A stretch of DNA of 10,298 nucleotides from Victivallales bacterium. GTDB lineage: Bacteria; Verrucomicrobiota; Lentisphaeria; Oligosphaerales; Oligosphaeraceae. Both the position numbers and the translations under genes were made by a program. This document shows positions 1-5,422 of the stretch, one piece after another. The stretch lies in NCBI GenBank assembly GCA_900769285.1, contig CAAGGB010000191.1, forward strand, positions 1 to 10,298, written 5' to 3'. The notes beneath the pieces are model-generated. The model did no database searches. It saw only the letters and a list, made by a program, of their open reading frames with translations, and was not told where the DNA came from. The stretch's first letter is position 1; every line of letters starts with the position of its first letter.

Positions 1-38
1 TGATTGGTCGGCCGGGGGCGCGCGTGTGGCTGCTCACT

Positions 39-1445
39 TCACTTCTTGAGGGAGCAGGGGCCGCCGACACAGCCGCCGGGGCAGGACATGACCTCCAGGA
101 AGTTGCAGGGCAGCTTGCCCGCCGCGTAGAGCTTCAGCATCGCCAGCGTCTTCGTCGTGATGCCGTCGATGTGCTGGGCGTTGAGCTTGAAGTCGGGCTG
201 GAAGCCCTTGCCCTCCGCCAGGACCGCCTCGGTGACGCCGCACGACTTGGAGAAGTTTCGCGCGGTTGCGATGGCGGGACGCGGCATCGGCCAGGGCTCG
301 CAGGCGATGGTGTCGATCTTGAGCGCGGCCAGGATGGCGCCCAGCTCCTCGAAGTTCAGCGTGTAGTCGATGCCCTTGCGCTGCGCCTCGACGCGCTTGG
401 CCACGCACGGCCCGATGAACACCACCTTCGCGTCCGGCATCGTCTCGTGGACAATCTGGGCGGCGAATACCATGGGGCTGGGCGTGTCGGACACGTACTT
501 CATGAACGCCGGGAAGTGCTTGCGGACGAACTCGACGTAGGCGGGGCAGCAGGACGTCGTCATCAGCTTCTCGCCGGCGTTCATGCGCTCGCGGAACTCC
601 TCGGTCTCATGCTCGGTCGTGCGCTCCGCGCCCAACGCGACCTCCATCACGTCGGCGAAGCCGATGCGCGAGATGGCGGTGAAGAGCTGCTCGATGCTGC
701 CGGCGAACTGCGCCGTTGCCGCCGGCGCGACCATCGCCACCAGCTTCTCGCCACGCTTGAGCGCCTGCAGCACGTCCAGTATCTGGGAGCGCTCGAGGAT
801 GGCGCTGAAGGGGCAGCGCGAGAAGCAGTTGCCGCAGAAGATGCACTTGGAGAAGTCGATGCGGGTGTGGCCGTTCTCGTCCTTGTGGATGGCGTTGGTG
901 GGGCAGGAGTCCTCGCAGGGGACGGTCGTCTTGACGATGGCGTGGAACGGGCAGACGGAGATGCACTTGCCGCACTTCACGCACTTGTCGTAGTCAATCG
1001 TCGAGACCTGATCCTTGATGGTGATTGCCTGCTTCGGGCAGTTGTACATGCACGGCCGCGAGAAGCACCCGCGGCAATTGCCCGTCACCACCACCCGAGA
1101 CGACGGACACTCCGAGCAGCCCGCCTCGCACACCGACAGCGGCGGCACCGGCTCCGCGTCCGCCGCCGGCGCCGTCGCCGGCTGGCGCGCGCTGGCCTCC
1201 TCCAGGTACGAGGCCAGCGTCCGCGTCTCGTCCTGCTCGTCCTCGCACGAGAAGCCCAGCAGACTCATCAGACGGTACTTGATGACGGCGCGGTCGTGGT
1301 AGACGCAGCAGCGGCTGGAGCCGCCGTCGCGCGGACGCAGCACGATGGGCAGATGGTCGATTTCCGTGGGCAGCGTGCCGTTGTAGAAGGCGCGGACAAA
1401 GCGGATCATCAGGTCACGTCTGAGATAGATGGAGCCGTCAATCAT
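39..1445 (-). CDS. Catalytic [FeFe] hydrogenase, group B-like (HydA family)
   Basis: This 468-residue protein reversibly reduces protons to H2 at an H-cluster, probably in the cytoplasm with ferredoxin as partner. All three H-cluster motifs are visible: L1 TSCCPAY (C299, C300), L2 FIGPCVAKR (C347) and L3 EVMSCPGGCVGGPC (C455, C459). C299 matches the proton-relay cysteine of active enzymes. Upstream are ferredoxin-type cysteine sets at C124/127/132/136, C155/158/161/165, and C177/C181 with C201/204/207/211. Another cysteine group sits at C106/110/113. The N-terminal segment, the FIGPC form of L2 and the ending just after L3 suit the monomeric group B family. The start at 1445 has AGGAG 12 nt upstream. 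It is the last gene of the hydrogenase operon, 256 nt behind the preceding gene. Family is certain; the group B assignment is from memory of motif forms. Confidence 0.93.
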   Translation of the reverse strand: MIDGSIYLRRDLMIRFVRAFYNGTLPTEIDHLPIVLRPRDGGSSRCCVYHDRAVIKYRLMSLLGFSCEDEQDETRTLASYLEEASARQPATAPAADAEPVPPLSVCEAGCSECPSSRVVVTGNCRGCFSRPCMYNCPKQAITIKDQVSTIDYDKCVKCGKCISVCPFHAIVKTTVPCEDSCPTNAIHKDENGHTRIDFSKCIFCGNCFSRCPFSAILERSQILDVLQALKRGEKLVAMVAPAATAQFAGSIEQLFTAISRIGFADVMEVALGAERTTEHETEEFRERMNAGEKLMTTSCCPAYVEFVRKHFPAFMKYVSDTPSPMVFAAQIVHETMPDAKVVFIGPCVAKRVEAQRKGIDYTLNFEELGAILAALKIDTIACEPWPMPRPAIATARNFSKSCGVTEAVLAEGKGFQPDFKLNAQHIDGITTKTLAMLKLYAAGKLPCNFLEVMSCPGGCVGGPCSLKK

Positions 1446-1532
1446 GAGGGTCTGTTTCTCCTGGAGGTGCCCGGTTCGGGGGCTTGGTCGTGGGTTGGAC
1501 GTGTCTTGCTGGGTTCAGTCGCAGGCGCGACA

Positions 1533-1575
1533 CGCCGACGCTCCCAGGACGGAACGCATCCTGGAGTCGTCGGCG
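1533..1575 (-). other. Large hairpin in the 256-nt spacer before the group B hydrogenase
   Basis: Arms 1533-1549 and 1559-1575 pair as 8 bp (CGCCGACG/CGTCGGCG), then CTCC/GGAG and AGGA/TCCT, with one single-base bulge on each side and a 9-nt loop. That makes 16 pairs. No T-tract follows on either strand, so it is not a classic terminator. It lies mid-way in the 1446-1701 spacer, about 90 nt before the hydrogenase start, and could be an mRNA stabiliser, a processing site or a leader control element. I see no convincing gene in the spacer and no strong promoter. Confidence 0.6.
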
Positions 1576-1701
1576 CGGGGATTTCTGGCGCACGGTGTGC
1601 ATCCCGCCGAAGCCCATAAGATAGGCGCACAGAGCCCACTTGTCCAATGGCGGGGACGCATGGGCCTGCTCGGGGGATGCGGGATGGCCTGCGTGCGGTC
1701 C

Positions 1702-1965
1702 TTACAGGGGTGAGGCGTCGAGGAGCTCGCGCATCCGGTCAAAGATCTTCTCGCAGGTGGCCTTCTCGATGATTTCGCCGTTGAGCTTGACGTAGGGCGC
1801 GCCGCCGAGCTTGCTGTCGTTGCAGAGCTCGAGGCAGGGGAGGGCGCGGATCTCGACCTTGCCGCGGAGTTCGGTGGGCATGTCGTTCTCGATGTTCAGC
1901 AGCTTGTCGGCACCGAGCATGAAGCAGGAGGTGCCGCAGCAGATTTCGAGCTGGAGTTTCTTCAT
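1702..1965 (-). CDS. Thioredoxin-like [2Fe-2S] ferredoxin (NuoE/HydC-type), operon copy 2
   Basis: This 87-residue protein has the four-cysteine pattern of thioredoxin-fold [2Fe-2S] proteins: C9 (or C10) with C14 in ICCGTSC, then C44 and C48 in LPCLELC. The fold is the C-terminal half of NuoE and of HydC-type hydrogenase subunits, so electron transfer to or from the neighbouring hydrogenase is the obvious role (inferred). An extra C10 and a late C71 fall outside the pattern. The start at 1965 has AAGGA 11 nt upstream. It lies 88 nt after the phosphatase gene and 256 nt before the group B hydrogenase on the same strand, so co-transcription is likely but less tight than in the first three genes. 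Confidence 0.85.
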   Translation of the reverse strand: MKKLQLEICCGTSCFMLGADKLLNIENDMPTELRGKVEIRALPCLELCNDSKLGGAPYVKLNGEIIEKATCEKIFDRMRELLDASPL

Positions 1966-2015
1966 CTTGCCGTCTTTCCTTCTAGTTTTTGGGTTGGGTG
2001 GGGGGATGGAAGGGC

Positions 2016-2035
2016 CGGCGCCTGGCAGGGCGCCG
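2016..2035 (-). other. GC hairpin after the phosphatase gene
   Basis: CGGCGCC at 2016-2022 and GGCGCCG at 2029-2035 form a 7-bp stem with a 6-nt loop, 18 nt beyond the phosphatase stop codon. The downstream RNA is C-rich with no U-tract. It may stabilise the upstream message or act as a partial terminator between the HydS/phosphatase part of the operon and the [2Fe-2S]/hydrogenase part. Confidence 0.5.
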
Positions 2036-2053
2036 ACCGGTGCTCCGTCTTCA

Positions 2054-3241
2054 TCAGTAGTAGTTGACCTTGGTTTCCTTGCGGTAGAGGCTGTTGAGCG
2101 CGGTGGAGATGCGCTTGATCATGCCTCGGCGCAGTTCGAGGTCCTGGGGCAGGGTGGGGTCCTGGTGCGCCTCGTTGACCTTGGTGCCGACGATGAACTC
2201 GATGCGGTCGTGCTGCATCATCATGTCGATGATGGCCCGCGCCGGCGCGGGCAGTGCGTCGAGCGGCTCGTGGTCCTCGAGCGCACGACAGACGCGGGTG
2301 AGCGTGAGGATGCCCTCCGTGACGAGCGCGACGCCCGGGATGCGCCCCGCCGGCGGAAGCGTCGCCCCCGCCCGCAGGCTGGCCAGGTCAATCTGGACCT
2401 TCTTCTGCACGGCGCGCTCGATGATGTTGGCCGTCGTGCCGCCGCACACCAGCGTGTGCTCCTCGCCCAGCGACGCCTGCGCCGCGAACTCCGCGTCGTT
2501 CTCCTTGTAGTAGGGCGGTCCCGTCAGGACGCGCATGACGCGCGGCGTGCGCAGGTAGATGACCAGGCATGAGATGTCGTCCTTGCAGACGTTCTTGGAG
2601 ATGTTGAGCGCCTTGTAGGAGATGGTCCGCGCCAGCGCGTACGACGAGATGTCGGCCTTCTGCCGGACGGCCTCCTGGGCGAACGCCAGCTCGCCGCTGC
2701 GGCACCAGCCGAACTTGTAGGCGGAGCCCTCGCCCAGTCCCGACTGCGTCACGCCGTCCGAGCAGATGATGAGCCGGTCGCCCAGCTCCAGCTTGATCTC
2801 GTAGCACTCGACCTGCCGGTCGGGCCAGTGCGAGGAGGTCACCGTCTTGTGCGAGAGGGGCGGGACCTCCTCGTCGCCGCGCAGTTGGATGTACTGGGGG
2901 TTGCCCATCTCCACGATGCGCGTGATGCCGCCCAGGCGGATGTCCACCATCGAGAACGTCGCGTAGCTGATCTTGCGCACCTCGCAGACCGGCAGCGAGT
3001 CCATGATGGTCTCGATGGACTGAAGCGTGTCCATGTTCGAGCGCAGGAAGCGCAGCGCCATGGTCGTCGTCATGTTCGCCAGCACGTGCGCCTTCACGCC
3101 GCTGCCCAGACCGTCCGAGAGGACGGCCAGATAACGGTTCTCGTTCTTGAGCACCTCCATCTGGATGTCGTCACCGCAGGCGGCCTGACCCGTCTTGGTG
3201 AACTGGAAGGACTCCATTTCGACGAAGAAATCGTGGCTCAT
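2054..3241 (-). CDS. SpoIIE/PP2C-type serine phosphatase linked to HydS
   Basis: This 395-residue protein has the PP2C/SpoIIE fold in residues about 1-230: GDD at 23-25, SDGLGSG at 42-48, SDGVTQSG at 161-168 and KDDIS at 220-224. These supply the metal-binding aspartates (D43, D162 and D221 or D222). It should dephosphorylate phosphoserine or phosphothreonine on a partner protein. Residues about 235-395 form a further domain with an LVCGGTTAN motif near 264-272 that I recognise only as travelling with this phosphatase type. No signal peptide or membrane segment is visible. The gene begins inside the hydS stop (ATGA overlap at 3238-3241), so translation is coupled and it is the probable output of HydS. 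The substrate is unknown: no anti-sigma-antagonist or kinase gene is in the window. Confidence 0.9.
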   Translation of the reverse strand: MSHDFFVEMESFQFTKTGQAACGDDIQMEVLKNENRYLAVLSDGLGSGVKAHVLANMTTTMALRFLRSNMDTLQSIETIMDSLPVCEVRKISYATFSMVDIRLGGITRIVEMGNPQYIQLRGDEEVPPLSHKTVTSSHWPDRQVECYEIKLELGDRLIICSDGVTQSGLGEGSAYKFGWCRSGELAFAQEAVRQKADISSYALARTISYKALNISKNVCKDDISCLVIYLRTPRVMRVLTGPPYYKENDAEFAAQASLGEEHTLVCGGTTANIIERAVQKKVQIDLASLRAGATLPPAGRIPGVALVTEGILTLTRVCRALEDHEPLDALPAPARAIIDMMMQHDRIEFIVGTKVNEAHQDPTLPQDLELRRGMIKRISTALNSLYRKETKVNYY

Positions 3242-4941
3242 CCCTGCTTCTTCTCCTCCCCGTGCGCCTCGTAGGTGCCGGCGATTTCGTTCAGGAGGAT
3301 CTCGGTGTCGGCGACGTGCTCGCCGAAGAGCCTGGCGACCTGCTGGACGGTGATGACGTTCTTGCGGATGACCTCGCGCGCCTTCTCGGCGATCTGCTCG
3401 CGGTGGAACTCGTTCTGGGTGACGTCCTGGATGACGGCGCCGGCGACCTTCCCCTGCGCGACGGTGAAGACGCTGATGTTGATGATCTTGCTGTTGAACT
3501 TCTGGTTGAACTTCTCGATTTCGCCGCCGTTCTCGATGACGGAGGAGAAGAGCTCGGCGAAGTCGGGCAGGCAGGAGCTGATGGGGATGGTGTTGAGGTT
3601 GCCCAGGCTGCCGTAGACGTCCGTCATGTTCACCAGCTTGGCGAAGTTGCGGTTGCAGTCGCAGATGTCCAGGCTGGCGTCCACCATGACGACCGCCGCC
3701 GGGATGAACCGGATGAGCGCGTTCGACGTGCGCTCGAAGTTCTTGCGCAGGTAGTTGTGGCACATGGCCTCCTCGGCCTTGTTCTCCAGCAGCGCCTTGG
3801 CGAAGTCACGGCACGTGTTGTAGCCGCAGGCGCCGCAGTTGAGCTCGTCTGCCTTCGAGAACTTGCCGACGCGCGCCAGCGCCGCTGCGATGTCGTCCTC
3901 CGTGTGCGCGACCGGCTCCACCTTGTCCGAGCGGAACGACTGCCCTATGCCCGGCTGCTCCGGGAATTTCGCGGATGTGCGGATGTCGCAGGTCGCGTCC
4001 GTGTCGAGGATGGCGTCCAGCGAGGCCGCGCCCGCCTGCATGACCGGGCCGTTGATGCACCCGCCGTGGCAGGCCAGAGCCTCGATGAAGAGCGTGCGCC
4101 CGCCTGGGCGGAGCGGCCCCACCTGCGACAGCATCCGGTCAAGGTTCTCCAGACCCGACACCGCCAGGTAGCGCACCTTCGCGCCCGCCTCGCGGATCGT
4201 GTCGTTCATGCCGCCCTCGATGGCGTAGAAGCGGCCCTCGTCCGCAGCCTCCCCGGCCAGCGGCGACTCCTCCGTGGACATCACCATGTCCTCATCCTCC
4301 AGCCACTTCTCGAACGACTGGAACGTCACCGCCAGCGACAGCAGCTCCGGCATCCGGTCCGCCTCGTTCTTCTTCGCCGCGCACGGACCGATGAACACCA
4401 CCTTGATGTCGTCGCCAAAGTGCTGCTTCAGCAGACGGCAGTGCGCCAGCACCGGCGAGTGCACCGGCGCGATGTTCGCCGTGAACTCCGGATGGTACTT
4501 CCGGATGTAGTCCACCGCCGCCGGACACGCGCTCGATATCACCAGCGGCAGCTCCGTCGTCCGCAGAAACTCCGCCGTCTCCGCCGACACCGCCTGCGCG
4601 CCAATCGCCGTCTCGCTCACGCCCGCAAAGCCCAGCGACAGCAGCGTCGACGTCAGCTGCCCCAGCGTCACCCCAGGGAAGTACGCGCGGTAGCTCGGCG
4701 CCACCGACGCATACACCTTCGCACCCGACGACAGCAGCTGCTTCAGGCGCGCCAGATCCGAGCGGATCAGCTTCGCGTGCGCCGGACACACCCGCACGCA
4801 CATCCCGCACGCCACGCACGCCTCCTGGATGACCGACGCCTTCGCGTCGATGATCTGGATCGCCTTGCACGGACAGTGCCGGACGCACTTGTAGCAGTCC
4901 TGGCACTCGTTCTCAATCGTGTAGACCGGACCGTTCTTCAT
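3238..4941 (-). CDS. hydS: Sensory [FeFe] hydrogenase, group C (HydS), with PAS domain
   Basis: This 567-residue protein is built as follows: two 4Fe-4S clusters (C13/16/19/23 and C42/45/48/52); an H-cluster domain with L1 SSACP (C139), L2 FIGPCAAKK (C187) and L3 ALACHGGCING (C291, C295); an extra Fe-S motif CGACGYNTC with a later cysteine (C369, C372, C377, C394); a PAS domain at about 405-510; and a helical tail at 510-567. The relay cysteine of catalytic enzymes is Ala138 here. That is typical of slow, H2-sensing group C proteins, so the role is sensing H2 or redox state, not bulk H2 turnover. The start at 4941 overlaps the previous stop (ATGA) and has GGAGGAG 8 nt upstream. The phosphatase follows with another ATGA overlap and is the likely output. 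Confidence 0.94.
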   Translation of the reverse strand: MKNGPVYTIENECQDCYKCVRHCPCKAIQIIDAKASVIQEACVACGMCVRVCPAHAKLIRSDLARLKQLLSSGAKVYASVAPSYRAYFPGVTLGQLTSTLLSLGFAGVSETAIGAQAVSAETAEFLRTTELPLVISSACPAAVDYIRKYHPEFTANIAPVHSPVLAHCRLLKQHFGDDIKVVFIGPCAAKKNEADRMPELLSLAVTFQSFEKWLEDEDMVMSTEESPLAGEAADEGRFYAIEGGMNDTIREAGAKVRYLAVSGLENLDRMLSQVGPLRPGGRTLFIEALACHGGCINGPVMQAGAASLDAILDTDATCDIRTSAKFPEQPGIGQSFRSDKVEPVAHTEDDIAAALARVGKFSKADELNCGACGYNTCRDFAKALLENKAEEAMCHNYLRKNFERTSNALIRFIPAAVVMVDASLDICDCNRNFAKLVNMTDVYGSLGNLNTIPISSCLPDFAELFSSVIENGGEIEKFNQKFNSKIINISVFTVAQGKVAGAVIQDVTQNEFHREQIAEKAREVIRKNVITVQQVARLFGEHVADTEILLNEIAGTYEAHGEEKKQG

Positions 4942-5216
4942 TCGCCCTGCTCCTCCTGCTTCGCGCACTCGGGGAAGTACTCGTTCAGGATGTCGAGCAT
5001 CACGCCTGGCTCCACCCGCTTGTACACCTTGTCGTTCACGATGACGATGGGGCCGTCCGCGCAGTTGTTCGTGCACAGCCCGCCAGACAGGTCGATGTCG
5101 ACATCGTCCTTCAGGCCATGCTTCGCGAGAAACTCCTCGGCGATGGCGACGTTTCCTGTGTTCCCCCTGGCGAAGCAGGAGCTTCCGATGCAGATGACCA
5201 TCTTGACTTTGGGCAT
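4938..5216 (-). CDS. Thioredoxin-like [2Fe-2S] ferredoxin, first gene of the hydrogenase operon
   Basis: This 92-residue protein has the CxxxxC...CxxxC pattern of thioredoxin-fold [2Fe-2S] proteins: C9 and C14 in CIGSSC, C48 and C52 in LCTNNC. GLCTNNCADGPIV closely resembles the cluster loop of NuoE/HydC. It probably passes electrons to or from HydS or the group B hydrogenase. The start at 5216 is supported by AAGGAG at 5228-5233, 11 nt upstream, and by a promoter about 110 nt upstream. Its stop overlaps the hydS start by four bases. It differs clearly in sequence from the second [2Fe-2S] gene of the operon, so the two are not a recent duplication and may serve different partners. Confidence 0.88.
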   Translation of the reverse strand: MPKVKMVICIGSSCFARGNTGNVAIAEEFLAKHGLKDDVDIDLSGGLCTNNCADGPIVIVNDKVYKRVEPGVMLDILNEYFPECAKQEEQGE

Positions 5217-5243
5217 GACGGGTGATTCTCCTTACAGACGAAT

Positions 5244-5311
5244 GTCCGGTGTGCGGTTCCTCTTGGTGCGTGAAAACCCGGACGGCGGGCTCTCGGGAGG
5301 CGTCGTCCGGG
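5244..5311 (-). promoter_or_regulatory. Hydrogenase operon 5' leader with two mutually exclusive hairpins
   Basis: In the message, CCCGGACG (5311-5304) pairs perfectly with CGTCCGGG (5284-5277). The same middle segment can instead pair by six bases with CCGGAC (5249-5244), which lies about 10 nt before the Shine-Dalgarno. The two folds exclude each other. This could be a translation switch or simply stable leader structure; no known riboswitch class is recognised. Confidence 0.4.
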
Positions 5312-5330
5312 ATGGGGCTGGTCGATGTCG

Positions 5331-5360
5331 ATAATATGGCAGTCGGACGACATTTGTCAG
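5331..5360 (-). promoter_or_regulatory. Sigma-70-type promoter of the hydrogenase operon
   Basis: On the minus strand, CTGACA (5360-5355) is a -35 box and TATTAT (5336-5331) a -10 box, each 5/6 to consensus, with an 18-bp spacer. Transcription would begin near 5324, leaving a leader of about 108 nt before the first gene. The spacer contains GTCG-TC-CGAC, a short inverted repeat that could be an operator. The site fits in the 206-nt gap after adhE, so the operon can be expressed apart from adhE. Confidence 0.6.
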
Positions 5361-5367
5361 CCGCGAC

Positions 5368-5408
5368 AGCCGCCCTCCCGAACGATTTTTTTCGCGGGGA
5401 GGGCGGCT
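5368..5408 (-). terminator. 12-bp GC hairpin after adhE, possible terminator
   Basis: AGCCGCCCTCCC (5368-5379) and GGGAGGGCGGCT (5397-5408) form a perfect 12-bp stem 15 nt past the adhE stop. The seven-A run (minus strand) is in the 17-nt loop, not after the stem, so this is not a canonical intrinsic terminator. It may protect the adhE 3' end or give partial termination. It sits only 7 bp upstream of the hydrogenase -35 box. Confidence 0.5.
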
Positions 5409-5422
5409 GGCGCGCGGCGTCC

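Noticed and set aside
24..1619. A 531-codon plus-strand open frame opposite the group B hydrogenase
   Set aside because: Arg/Leu/Val/Asp-rich low-complexity translation with no motifs; it is the antisense of a gene with intact H-cluster motifs, as expected in high-GC DNA.
1438..1647. A 69-codon minus-strand frame in the spacer before the hydrogenase (TTG start)
   Set aside because: No ribosome-binding site or family similarity; it overlaps the hydrogenase RBS and start, and its Pro/Arg-rich end looks like chance coding in GC-rich DNA.
3262..5334. A 690-codon plus-strand open frame opposite hydS
   Set aside because: Same kind of antisense shadow; no family motif, and the opposite strand encodes a clear HydS.
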